Shown here piece by piece: positions 1 through 8,435 of a stretch of 44,987 bases of DNA (its first letter is position 1; each line of letters opens with the position of its first letter). Made by a program: the position numbers and the translations under genes. The notes below the pieces were generated by a model. That model was not told the DNA's origin and did not search any database. It saw only the letters and a list, made by a program, of their open reading frames with translations. The DNA comes from a virus: positions 1-44,987 of the IMG/VR virus record IMGVR_UViG_3300025073_000081; one strand, given 5' to 3'.

Positions 1-126
1 ACTTCGCAGTAATGGTACTGGAGGCAATTATGAGCCTCCGAGGAAACGACCAGCCGCATTATAGCCAGCCTGACGAATAGCAGGTTCAAGACTACGGACA
101 GCTTTTTTAGTAGTTCCTAGGCTTTG
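1..126. repeat. Terminal direct repeat, left copy
   Basis: This stretch is identical, base for base, to 44856-44981. It shows that the window is a complete circular, circularly permuted or terminally redundant genome of about 44,855 bp. A length of about 126 bp is what a k-mer assembler leaves when it closes a circle, so it need not be a physical terminal repeat. The repeat carries the end of the plus-strand membrane gene and the end of the minus-strand ART-domain gene. Confidence 0.95.
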
Positions 127-2232
127 TTTTACCTGCTCTTTTATAATTCTTAGTGCTTCAGCACCAGATACCTTACCGTCAGTAGATCGTATGTGGAACT
201 TATCTGGATTAAGTATTTCTAGTTCGTTACCAAAGTCCACCGCATCGTAACCCATTGACTTTAACTTGGCCCGAGCAGCTATAGATTCTTTGCTAGACAT
301 GCTTTTACCAGCAATTTCATACCACACCTTACCAGTGCTCGGTAATATCTTAGCATCCTCCTTGGGTTTTATCTTTATGAAACTATTGCCATACCAACTA
401 GCGTCCTCCTTACTTCTTGCAGCATAAAAAGCATCTGGGGCTTCTGCTGTTGCTGCTGCACGAGAACTCTTAGAAGGATCAAATCCAGTTCTAGCAATAG
501 ACTGAGCATTTTCCTTTGAAGTTCCATGAAAAAACATCTCGCCAGCTTTTGGGCCAATAGCTTCAGGTAAAGATCGGTTAGAGCCAATTATCTTTCGAGC
601 AAGTCTTTCTGTATCGGGCAGCGTTAGCTTAGTAGCAGCATCTCCAGCTACTCGGAGAGTTCTTCCAACAATACCCCCCCCTCCCATAACTCCTGTTTCA
701 ATAGCCTGTTGGAGTAGGGTCTTTTGAGCCTTATCACCAAACTGCTCAACTGCAAGACGAGCAAGTACAGCGTCTTGTACCAGGTCTTTTCCAGTATATT
801 TCTTAATTACGTCTAATACGTCCAAGGCTTCTCGACTCTTATCACCTGAAAAGACACGTCGTAGAAGTAGCTCACCTCTTCCAAGGTCTTTACCTGCGGT
901 ACTAGCAACAAACTTCTCTGCATCTTTAAGAGCAGAAAATATATCATTTGCCTCCGCTAGACTTGGAGACGCCTCACGCATTTTTTCATTGATAGAATGC
1001 CTTGTGGATTTAAGGACACCTTCTAATGGGTCACGAACAACACCAAACTGGTCAGCCTTTGAGTAGTCAACCAATTCATCTAAGTTAGAGAGTACATCAG
1101 AAGCTCTGCGTACAGTTCCTCCTTTCTGAAGCTTAATGAGGTCTTTATACGCATTAACAATACGTTTCTTATCTCCTGCGTCTACTGCTCTTTGCGTACC
1201 AGGAATAGTGCGAGCACCAACGCCACCTTTTCTTATAGAGAGCTGTACACCAAAACGACTAGCAATATCATCTTCGAAAGAGTGAATAACATCATTGAGA
1301 TCAGGCATTTCTACCTTTGCAGCAGCCTTTTTAGCTTCACCCACAGCCGTACCAGCAGTTCTGATCTGCTTTTTAAGTTCAGTACCAGCAGACTCAAGTT
1401 CTTGAGCAGCAATACCGAGCGGAGAGTTCTGGCGAATGTCTAGGTTACGAGCCTTAGCCGACTCTACATACTTATTAAACTTCGTAGGGTCTGGCAATTC
1501 TTCCAAGATGGTACGAGTTTGAGGATTGATACCTACCAACTCTTCACGATATTTCTGAAAACCTTGTAGACCTTTTGCTCCAGCCATAAACAATCCAGCA
1601 GTACCAGCTCCAAGAGCACCGCCGAGTACAGCAGAAGTAGCGATACCTCCAAGGTCTTGTCCTTCGTTAGCACCACCAGCAGCTCCAAACGCAGCTCCAA
1701 CACCAGCAGCCTTACCTAGTTTTGCAGCAGTGCTTCCAGCAGCTAGAGCTTTTCCAGCAAAAGGAAGAGCCACGTTCAAGCCAACATTAGCAATGGAGCC
1801 GACAAGTTCACGATTAGACACACCTCCTCTAGACATCTGTGTTGCTGTCTCTGGTGTGATTTCCCCGAGTTCAGTAGCTTGTCGTACATTCTTTTGGTAT
1901 TCAGGGTCAAAGGACGCAAGTTTAGAGCCTATAAAGCGACCAGCCTTTTCAATACCGAGAAAGCGAGCTGCACCTCCCACAAGTCCAGGGGTTTCGTAGT
2001 CACTTTCGTTATATGAAGTACCTGTTTTTACAGGGAGTTCAAGAATATCACTCACTGCCTTTGCCGAGGCTCCAGATACCTTAGCGTCTTTAAGAATCTT
2101 CTTAGCTTCTGGAGGAAGAGTAGGTAGGTTCATCAAAGAATCAACAATATAATCGTCTTTTTTACCGACACTTCTAAGAGCAGTTGCTCGTGCCTGAGCT
2201 GCCCTGAATGCATTTACTGTGTTTTCGTCCAT
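28..2232 (-). CDS. Large virion or ejection protein with C-terminal ADP-ribosyltransferase-like domain
   Basis: The protein has 734 aa from ATG at 2232; an in-frame start 30 codons upstream lies inside the previous gene and is less likely. Residues about 144-220 form a long Gly/Ala-rich hydrophobic stretch of the kind seen in phage ejection (internal virion) proteins. Residues about 290-540 are helical and charged. Residues about 566-685 resemble an ADP-ribosyltransferase fold: FHGTS (H569), FYAARSKEDASWYG (Y603), then GYDAV and NELEILNP (E670/E672), giving an H-Y-E order. It is the last gene of the late operon, 4 bp after the previous stop. By analogy with T4 Alt, it may be injected with DNA to modify host proteins. 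The ART call is by motif only. The gene end overlaps the convergent plus-strand gene by 53 bp across the circle junction. Confidence 0.6.
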   Translation of the reverse strand: MDENTVNAFRAAQARATALRSVGKKDDYIVDSLMNLPTLPPEAKKILKDAKVSGASAKAVSDILELPVKTGTSYNESDYETPGLVGGAARFLGIEKAGRFIGSKLASFDPEYQKNVRQATELGEITPETATQMSRGGVSNRELVGSIANVGLNVALPFAGKALAAGSTAAKLGKAAGVGAAFGAAGGANEGQDLGGIATSAVLGGALGAGTAGLFMAGAKGLQGFQKYREELVGINPQTRTILEELPDPTKFNKYVESAKARNLDIRQNSPLGIAAQELESAGTELKKQIRTAGTAVGEAKKAAAKVEMPDLNDVIHSFEDDIASRFGVQLSIRKGGVGARTIPGTQRAVDAGDKKRIVNAYKDLIKLQKGGTVRRASDVLSNLDELVDYSKADQFGVVRDPLEGVLKSTRHSINEKMREASPSLAEANDIFSALKDAEKFVASTAGKDLGRGELLLRRVFSGDKSREALDVLDVIKKYTGKDLVQDAVLARLAVEQFGDKAQKTLLQQAIETGVMGGGGIVGRTLRVAGDAATKLTLPDTERLARKIIGSNRSLPEAIGPKAGEMFFHGTSKENAQSIARTGFDPSKSSRAAATAEAPDAFYAARSKEDASWYGNSFIKIKPKEDAKILPSTGKVWYEIAGKSMSSKESIAARAKLKSMGYDAVDFGNELEILNPDKFHIRSTDGKVSGAEALRIIKEQVKQSLGTTKKAVRSLEPAIRQAGYNAAGRFLGGS

Positions 2233-2236
2233 AAGA

Positions 2237-3817
2237 TTATTTGTTAAAGAAACCTGAGAATAGGTTGACTGGAGCAATTGTAGTTGGCCCCGTAGGTAGA
2301 CTTCGTTGACCTCCAGCAGCACCGCTTGGTGTTACGGGTACATTTGTTGCTCCGAATACGGTATCGTAGTTATTACCTCCAAGAGCACTGCGGTAGAAGT
2401 TATCTTGGTTTGCCTGGATAGCTCCTATAGCACCAGATACTTTCGCAGCATTGAGTTCTTCGTTAGAGAACAAGCTAGGGAAAATATCACGGTATTCCGC
2501 AGCTTCTTGAGTAGAGAAAGCAGCTCCAGATACAGCCTTTCGATACTGCTGAACGGCGAGTTTAATTTCTGCACCAATTGAAGCCAGCTTAGGATCACTA
2601 GTTCTACCAATCTTGTTAGAAACAGACTCAAGAGTTCCTTTAAGGAGTCCCGTCTTTCCTCCAGAAGCCTCATATTGTCCCAAGAGGCCATTGATACGGT
2701 TAAGGGCAGCCACGGCAGACTCACTAGCATCAAGTCGTGCCTGAGCATCGGCTGGTTGTCCAGATTTAACCAAAGTCTTTAGGTAGGTCTTGGCCTGTTC
2801 AATCTGTCCTGTATTAACCAGATTATTAAACTGCTTAGTTGCATTATCCACCTGAAACTTACTTCCGAAACGGGCTACAACATTCTGGAATGCGTTGTTT
2901 AATTCCTGTGCATTCTGTACTCCAGTAACACCAGACGTACTTCCAAGAAGAGAACGCTCTGTAGCTGTCTTCGCAGCAGAGGCTCTTGAAGAAGCGGCAG
3001 AAGCAAGAGACTGTTCAATGTTTGCTTTTACGAGACTAAGCTCAAGTTCACCCTTGGTTGTATTACGCTTGTAAGTAGGAGAGTTGCGGTACTTCTCAAT
3101 AGCCTGATCGTAGGTATCAGTAGACTTAATCTGTGCATCTGGAGCAACCTGCTGTAGCTGAAGTACACCCTGCTGCTGTGTTGTCTGAAGCTCACGAGTT
3201 GCCTTCTGGGTAGGAGTTTCGAATGCTGCAATCTCTCTTTCAGCCTGTCCGACAGCACGCTTTTCTGCGGACAAAGCCAAGAGGCTATCTACCCAACTCT
3301 TGCGGGCAGTAGTAATAGCAGCCTCTTCATCAGAAATAAGAGAATCAATCCTAGAAGCTTGAGCTACTTTGTTTTGAAGCAAAAGTTCATCTCTCGCTTT
3401 CTCCAGGGAACGGATACGCTTAGCTCCTGTATCTTGGATTTGCTTTACAAAAGCAGAGTTAATAGCAAAGCCTCTTCGAGATTCTGACTCAGCAGTAAGT
3501 TCACGTTCACCAGTCTGAGTAGCTTCTTCGAGGGCGGTTCCAGCCTCACTTTTAATAAGCTGTTCTTGTGCAGTACCAGCCTCTTGAGCAAGTTGTCGTC
3601 GAGAAGCAAACTTCTCCATAATAGTCTTCTCCTGATTACCAACAGAGTTACTGTTTAGATATGAAGTGAGAGAATCAGCAGCTTCTGTACTTGCTTTCGA
3701 AACAGCAGGGTTAGCTTGTTCTGGAGTGGGAAGAGTCCTGTAATTTGCAGCAATAGAGCTTGCAGTTTTCTGTGCCTCTTCTAGACCACGAGCGATTTGA
3801 GATAGATCAGGTGCCAT
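2237..3817 (-). CDS. Putative internal virion or tail protein, coiled-coil rich
   Basis: A 526-aa protein rich in Ala, Gln and Glu. Long helical heptad-like segments (about residues 60-290) contain many charged residues and no membrane segment, and the short C-terminal tail is rich in Pro, Gly and Thr (about 490-526). I do not recognise a named family. Its place between tail proteins and the ART-domain protein, and its composition, fit a structural or ejection protein of a short-tailed phage. The ATG at 3817 has no Shine-Dalgarno sequence, like most late genes here. The stop lies 4 bp before the next start, so translation is probably coupled. Confidence 0.55.
   Translation of the reverse strand: MAPDLSQIARGLEEAQKTASSIAANYRTLPTPEQANPAVSKASTEAADSLTSYLNSNSVGNQEKTIMEKFASRRQLAQEAGTAQEQLIKSEAGTALEEATQTGERELTAESESRRGFAINSAFVKQIQDTGAKRIRSLEKARDELLLQNKVAQASRIDSLISDEEAAITTARKSWVDSLLALSAEKRAVGQAEREIAAFETPTQKATRELQTTQQQGVLQLQQVAPDAQIKSTDTYDQAIEKYRNSPTYKRNTTKGELELSLVKANIEQSLASAASSRASAAKTATERSLLGSTSGVTGVQNAQELNNAFQNVVARFGSKFQVDNATKQFNNLVNTGQIEQAKTYLKTLVKSGQPADAQARLDASESAVAALNRINGLLGQYEASGGKTGLLKGTLESVSNKIGRTSDPKLASIGAEIKLAVQQYRKAVSGAAFSTQEAAEYRDIFPSLFSNEELNAAKVSGAIGAIQANQDNFYRSALGGNNYDTVFGATNVPVTPSGAAGGQRSLPTGPTTIAPVNLFSGFFNK
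3399..3410. repeat. Dispersed palindrome TTCTCCAGGGAA, copy 1
   Basis: Inside the coiled-coil virion gene (2237-3817), codons S-L-E-K. Member of the eight-copy dispersed family. Confidence 0.7.
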
Positions 3818-3837
3818 AAGCGTATAGTATCATTTTA

Positions 3838-5073
3838 TTAACCTCTAGGACCGTAAAAGAACCTGCGTCTTCCCGTCACGGCTGGTCCAGGCCCAGGCCC
3901 GTTTAGGTCAGGACTCATCGCCATTTCTGCGTATCTCCGCTTTGAAGGAAGGCGAGATTTAATAGGCTCCACATATCCTTGGATACGTTGGATAGCCACG
4001 TTCCTATCGTTCATTTCACCAGTCATCCATGAGACTATCTCCATGACTGAGTTCACAAACGCTTCGTTCACATAGTCCCAGGTACCAGTCCATGTCGTTG
4101 TATCAGAGGTTGCAGCAGAGTCGTTGAAAATCTGTCCCTTTGCGTTACTCGCAGATACATCAACCGTCATGTTGGTCGAATAGTAATCGAGAAGCATAGG
4201 TACGTCTTCTGAAATAAAGAAGTTTTCTATGCGGTTTGAGACAGTAGATGGGTTTGAACTATAAGCTATGGTTGCTTGAATGTAAGCGAAAGATGAGGTA
4301 TCTAGGGTACCCACAACAGTCGTACTACCGTTCCACTGGAGTTTAAACTTGTTCCATCCAACAACTGGGGTGTTACCTAGATAGTCAGTGGTCATTGAAC
4401 CTGTGATGTAGTTTGAAGAGTCAGTACCTGCCTTTAGGGTAATAGACGTAAAGTTCGTCACACTTTGTAGAAAAACATTAAAGTAAATCGTACTTCTTTG
4501 AGCATACCGAGATACATCAACAGCATTCATTGTTGAGTTGGTGATTGTTCCGGAGGTACCCGAGTAGTCGAACTTTACAGAAGCCGTTTCATCAAGAAAC
4601 TCGTACTGGTCAGTAGCGACGTTCGATATAGCGGTTGCTCCAACCCAAGTACCGTTACCCGATAGTGAGGTCGCCTGGTTGAGAGGAGTAGACCATCCAT
4701 CATATCGAATACGGATGTACTGCTGTTGTGCCTCATTATGAAGGGCAAACTTCCAAGAATGGATATTATCCGAGTCAAACTTACTTCCAGAGATATAGTA
4801 CAGCTCGTTTCTTATTTCATCTGTTCTTGTAGGTTTAAGGTCAATAATTGCCTTAAAGTTTAGAGATGAAGAAATAGGGTAGTAAGTGATACCAGGATTA
4901 TAGTTGATGGCAAGTTTCTCCTGCTGCCACGGCCAATCATGCTGCTGTGTCCAGACTTGGAGAGCACCATTCACAGCACGAAACCCGTCACCAGTCATAT
5001 CAATGACATTGTTCGACGTGTCTCTACGACGGTCATTAACGAGACTATTTATTGTTGCGAGTGTAGTTGCCAT
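3838..5073 (-). CDS. Putative tail or capsid-attached structural protein with beta-sandwich middle
   Basis: A 411-aa protein beginning MATTLATINS. I chose ATG 5073 because it directly follows the upstream stop; an in-frame ATG seven codons earlier overlaps that gene. The N-terminal 100 residues include a Trp-rich part (QQHDWPWQQE). The middle (about 140-310) is rich in Ser, Thr, Gly and Asn in beta-type patterns resembling carbohydrate-binding sandwiches. The C-terminus is basic and Pro/Gly-rich and ends RRRFFYGPRG. Late position and composition suggest a virion protein, perhaps a head-tail adaptor or tail component. No specific family is recognised. Confidence 0.55.
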   Translation of the reverse strand: MATTLATINSLVNDRRRDTSNNVIDMTGDGFRAVNGALQVWTQQHDWPWQQEKLAINYNPGITYYPISSSLNFKAIIDLKPTRTDEIRNELYYISGSKFDSDNIHSWKFALHNEAQQQYIRIRYDGWSTPLNQATSLSGNGTWVGATAISNVATDQYEFLDETASVKFDYSGTSGTITNSTMNAVDVSRYAQRSTIYFNVFLQSVTNFTSITLKAGTDSSNYITGSMTTDYLGNTPVVGWNKFKLQWNGSTTVVGTLDTSSFAYIQATIAYSSNPSTVSNRIENFFISEDVPMLLDYYSTNMTVDVSASNAKGQIFNDSAATSDTTTWTGTWDYVNEAFVNSVMEIVSWMTGEMNDRNVAIQRIQGYVEPIKSRLPSKRRYAEMAMSPDLNGPGPGPAVTGRRRFFYGPRG

Positions 5074-5077
5074 ATTA

Positions 5078-6733
5078 TTATTTAATCTTATCACTAACCG
5101 TGTAATCTATCTCTAGGAGGTGCGGAGCAAAGTCATAGGTACCGAGATTTTGCCCTGTACTGAATTGCGTGAGCATTTGTACCGAAAATACCCCAGCTAT
5201 TCCTGCTGGAACAAAGATGTATCCCTTCTCTAGTTCCTGTCTTGTAAGAGACTGACTGATTGATTCAGTAGTAGAACCGTTGATGTAAAACTTGATAGTC
5301 GCTACAACTGTAGAACCAGAGGTAACAGAGCTTAGAAGAGGAGCAAAGTAGACTCTCATATAGTTCACTGTCGATACGGTAGGGAGAAACTTAATAGGTG
5401 AATATACGTTACCAGTATTGGCTATCTGATTTTGACTGTTGATAGTCGAGGTACCGTGTATATACCATTTATTGTTCACAAAAGCGGTTGTATCGCCATT
5501 GAACCAAGTGATAGTCAGTGCCTCCATATCACCCTTCATTCCAGATACTGCATAGGTGTTACTACCTCCATAAACAATAGCTCCAACAGAAGCAGTGGTT
5601 ATAGCGGTAAATTGTCCTAGTTTGAAGATACCCTCTGGATCACCAGGATTCACTGAACCGTGTGCATAAATGTACCCGTCTCGGGCAATCCAAACAGTCA
5701 TATTTCCAGCAACTGCCATAGAGTCTTTGAAGCGTGGAGCAGTGTTCAGGCCCATCTCTTCGATAACTTCAAAGGTCGCACCATTAAACTCACGAAGTTG
5801 AACAAAGCGGTTAGCTCCAATAGTCCACAAACGTACTGTGCCCTTTGGAGATACATACGCCCACAAAATCTCTCGAACACCCTGAATAGGTATATAGTCA
5901 CGCATATTCACCTGAGTACTTTGTCTATCCCAGATATACACACCACACTCTGTTACGAAATCGTTAGTTGAGTTTAGAGAAATAGGGTCAAAAACTCGTT
6001 GAACCAAAGGGATAAATATCTGTCCTCGGTAGTCAAGAACATCCACAAGACTAAAGGTGGCTGGGAACACCAGTACGTTTGCAGTGACCGTACCGTTTGC
6101 ACCTCCGTTGGTAGTTCCATCTACCTTGTGTAGAAAGGCTCCACAAATTACATACATAAAACCGTTATCAGCGTTAGTCATTCTGATTTCTGCTGTACCT
6201 GTTGTATCGATATTAAATGCTCCCGTTGCGTCAGCACTCAACCAGTCATCGTTTTGACTTGCAAAGGGAAGTGTTGCATAGCCAATATCACTACCACTTC
6301 CACTTGTTTTACGGTAGGCATAGAAAATCTTCTTCACTCCGTTTATCTGATAGATGTTCATGTCAGTCACCTGCACAGCAGTACCTGAGATTGCAGAACC
6401 TACTGCGTCTATTGAGGTATCGTCGAGTCCATCACCTTTAAAGATAGTGGTGCCTCTTTCGGCCAAATAGAAGTCATCGTTCACCTCATCGTAAAGAGAA
6501 GAACCCATAATGGCTGCCTGTGCTCCTGTTCCAACAGTCATTGTTTTAAAAGCATCGTTCGCTGGGGAAAGAAAACCATAACGGACAAATGGGTTATAAA
6601 CACCATCTGCTGCTTCTCCATCTTTAGCGAGAATACGCCAAGAAGGAGTGCCCGAAGCACGGTTAATATCCCCATAAAACTTTGAAGTCAGGCCGAGGCG
6701 TCCACTGATGTCTAGATATTCTTTCGCTGCCAT
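5078..6733 (-). CDS. Putative tail or receptor-interaction protein
   Basis: A 551-aa protein starting MAAKEYLDISGRLGL. It contains repeated beta-rich blocks with Trp/Tyr-Gly patterns (for example IWDRQ, ILWAYVSPKG, VWIARDGYIYAHG), which suggest a propeller-like or multi-sheet fold. It has no signal peptide or membrane segment. It sits 3 bp after the previous gene in the late operon and 4 bp before the next start. It could be a tail hub, nozzle or adhesion protein; that is inferred from composition and context only. Confidence 0.5.
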   Translation of the reverse strand: MAAKEYLDISGRLGLTSKFYGDINRASGTPSWRILAKDGEAADGVYNPFVRYGFLSPANDAFKTMTVGTGAQAAIMGSSLYDEVNDDFYLAERGTTIFKGDGLDDTSIDAVGSAISGTAVQVTDMNIYQINGVKKIFYAYRKTSGSGSDIGYATLPFASQNDDWLSADATGAFNIDTTGTAEIRMTNADNGFMYVICGAFLHKVDGTTNGGANGTVTANVLVFPATFSLVDVLDYRGQIFIPLVQRVFDPISLNSTNDFVTECGVYIWDRQSTQVNMRDYIPIQGVREILWAYVSPKGTVRLWTIGANRFVQLREFNGATFEVIEEMGLNTAPRFKDSMAVAGNMTVWIARDGYIYAHGSVNPGDPEGIFKLGQFTAITTASVGAIVYGGSNTYAVSGMKGDMEALTITWFNGDTTAFVNNKWYIHGTSTINSQNQIANTGNVYSPIKFLPTVSTVNYMRVYFAPLLSSVTSGSTVVATIKFYINGSTTESISQSLTRQELEKGYIFVPAGIAGVFSVQMLTQFSTGQNLGTYDFAPHLLEIDYTVSDKIK

Positions 6734-6736
6734 AAG

Positions 6737-7243
6737 TTAAATTGGTTTAAGATAAACAGTGACTGCTAAATTGGCGACGTCTGTGAGAGTTCCTGCGTCT
6801 TTTAATGCAAGCCTGTCTCCTTTGAAAATCTGATTAGTACCATCTGTCTTAGGCTCTCCGTATTGTGTTGTGTTGATAGTACCTTTTAAATCGAAGGCAG
6901 TCTTTAGTATCTCGTCTCCCGAGTTTAGAGCCTCTGTTCCTTGTAGCCTTTCAATTTGAAGAGTGACGGCACCAGCGTCAGTACCCTTGGTTCCATGCGT
7001 TTGAGCTGCGGAGACAAACACATAAGCTCTGTCAGCAACAAAGAACACACCGTAGTTTGCTGCGGTAGCAGGATCAGTGTTCTTTAATCTCGTTGATACA
7101 GGAATGGGCAAAATATCGTAGATGATTTTCTTTGAGGTAGGGTCAATAGGCATACTCAAAGGCTGGAGACTCTTCGTTGAAAGTCGAGCCACCTCTCTTG
7201 TAAGACTGTCTATCTGACGCTGTAATATAACCTTGTCGTTCAT
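6737..7243 (-). CDS. Small structural protein with N-terminal coiled coil
   Basis: A 168-aa protein. Residues 1-25 form a short coiled coil (NDKVILQRQIDSLTREVARL) and the rest is beta-type sequence. Its ATG overlaps the stop of the upstream holin in an ATGA arrangement (7240-7243), which implies translational coupling. I do not recognise the family. The position among tail genes suggests a minor virion protein or fibre base. Confidence 0.5.
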   Translation of the reverse strand: MNDKVILQRQIDSLTREVARLSTKSLQPLSMPIDPTSKKIIYDILPIPVSTRLKNTDPATAANYGVFFVADRAYVFVSAAQTHGTKGTDAGAVTLQIERLQGTEALNSGDEILKTAFDLKGTINTTQYGEPKTDGTNQIFKGDRLALKDAGTLTDVANLAVTVYLKPI

Positions 7244-7692
7244 AGTTCTTTTCTTAATTCTCGCAGTTTATTAAGCATCTTCAAAGGCATCTGGTACCCC
7301 ATTTTTCCTATGTTCTCCATGATAGAGATGAGTTCAGTGATAGCCAGGAAAGAAATCGTAGCATTGTCCAAGAATGTCTCTCCTGGGATTGTTTGTTCTG
7401 TAAGGTACGCTGCCGAAATAAACAAGCCATAGAATACAAACTTTAGGACGGTCTTTATAGCTTTTCTACTCTCAATAGCCTCACCACACTTCCTAGCAGC
7501 AGACACACCAGTTAAGAAGTCAATGACCATAATTGAGATGAGTGCCCAGATAACCTGAGTGTTTTCAACTCCAAAGAACCAAGCAAAGCCTCCAATAAAA
7601 ATAGCTGCTGGTATTTTTGAGAGACAAGAAAAACAAATAGAAGCAACTATTTCTTGAGTTAGAGACATGAGATGTTGTGTGTAGCTAGCCAT
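7240..7692 (-). CDS. Holin, phage_holin_4 type
   Basis: A 150-aa membrane protein with two or three hydrophobic segments (about residues 28-45, 47-64 and 85-105). The family signature is visible: DFLTGVSAARK, then S..AIKT.LK, and near the end ITELISIMENIGKMGYQMP. This matches the holin family PF05105 (toxin-secretion/phage-lysis holin), which permeabilises the inner membrane at lysis. That family is most often seen in phages of Gram-positive hosts. It lies among tail genes, far from the lysozyme at 43.5-44.6 kb, which has its own holin-like partner, so the genome may carry two holins. Confidence 0.75.
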   Translation of the reverse strand: MASYTQHLMSLTQEIVASICFSCLSKIPAAIFIGGFAWFFGVENTQVIWALISIMVIDFLTGVSAARKCGEAIESRKAIKTVLKFVFYGLFISAAYLTEQTIPGETFLDNATISFLAITELISIMENIGKMGYQMPLKMLNKLRELRKEL

Positions 7693-7703
7693 AATATGTA
7701 GGT

Positions 7704-8432
7704 TTAAGTTGCTCCATTTACTGATTTCGTAGTGGCAGTAGAAGCAACACCATAAGTTTTAATGCCTGTTGACTGGGTGACACTATCTTTTGTCTTTACT
7801 GTTGTAGGACCTGCTGCAACTGCCGGAGCAATAGACATAGTAACTACATTCCATGTCTGAGAATTACCAGCAAAAGAAACTGTGTTTGACCCCGTTGATA
7901 CAGTTCCGTTTGAGTCCCAGTACATAGGACCTGGGTTACCGCCTCGTGAAGTTCCAGTAACACCACTGTTGTTCGTTACATCGTTTCCACCCGCTCTATT
8001 TCTAACAAAAGCAATTACCCATGAGTTTTCTGCTACAACACTTAGAGCAGGACTAGCTGTTACCGTAGTAGACACTGTTGTTTCTTGACCAGTCGCCGTA
8101 GCATCGGGCTGTCCCGTTTGTTTTGCACCCGAGAATGAAGCAACACGCAACGTGTTATTTGCTCCCGCAGTTCCTTGTGTGACTAAGGTATTTGCACCTG
8201 AATCTGGGTTAACTAGATACCAGAGCGAACATCTCTGGTTCGCACCAGAAAGTGTCTGGTCATTGAACACTCCTTCTGTCAGAGCAACACCATTATACGT
8301 AATACCCGTAAATGTCCCGTCACCAGAGTTTGAAAGAACCCCAACAACCAAAATACGGTCAGAACCCGATCCTACCGTATAAGAGAATCCTCCTCCATCT
8401 CCTGCTGCTGCGTTGTCAAATGCAATTGCCAT
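7704..8432 (-). CDS. Putative fibre or surface protein, beta-sandwich
   Basis: A 242-aa protein rich in Gly, Ser, Thr, Asn and Val. Patterns such as RILVVGVLSNSG, YNGVALTEG, LWYLVNP and NSWVIAFVRN recur in phage and surface proteins with jelly-roll-like folds. The last 35 residues are a Thr/Ser/Val-rich tail. There is no signal peptide. It lies 3 bp after the fibre-like gene at 8436-10229 and probably belongs to the same appendage. Function is inferred from composition and position. Confidence 0.5.
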   Translation of the reverse strand: MAIAFDNAAAGDGGGFSYTVGSGSDRILVVGVLSNSGDGTFTGITYNGVALTEGVFNDQTLSGANQRCSLWYLVNPDSGANTLVTQGTAGANNTLRVASFSGAKQTGQPDATATGQETTVSTTVTASPALSVVAENSWVIAFVRNRAGGNDVTNNSGVTGTSRGGNPGPMYWDSNGTVSTGSNTVSFAGNSQTWNVVTMSIAPAVAAGPTTVKTKDSVTQSTGIKTYGVASTATTKSVNGAT

Positions 8433-8435
8433 ATT

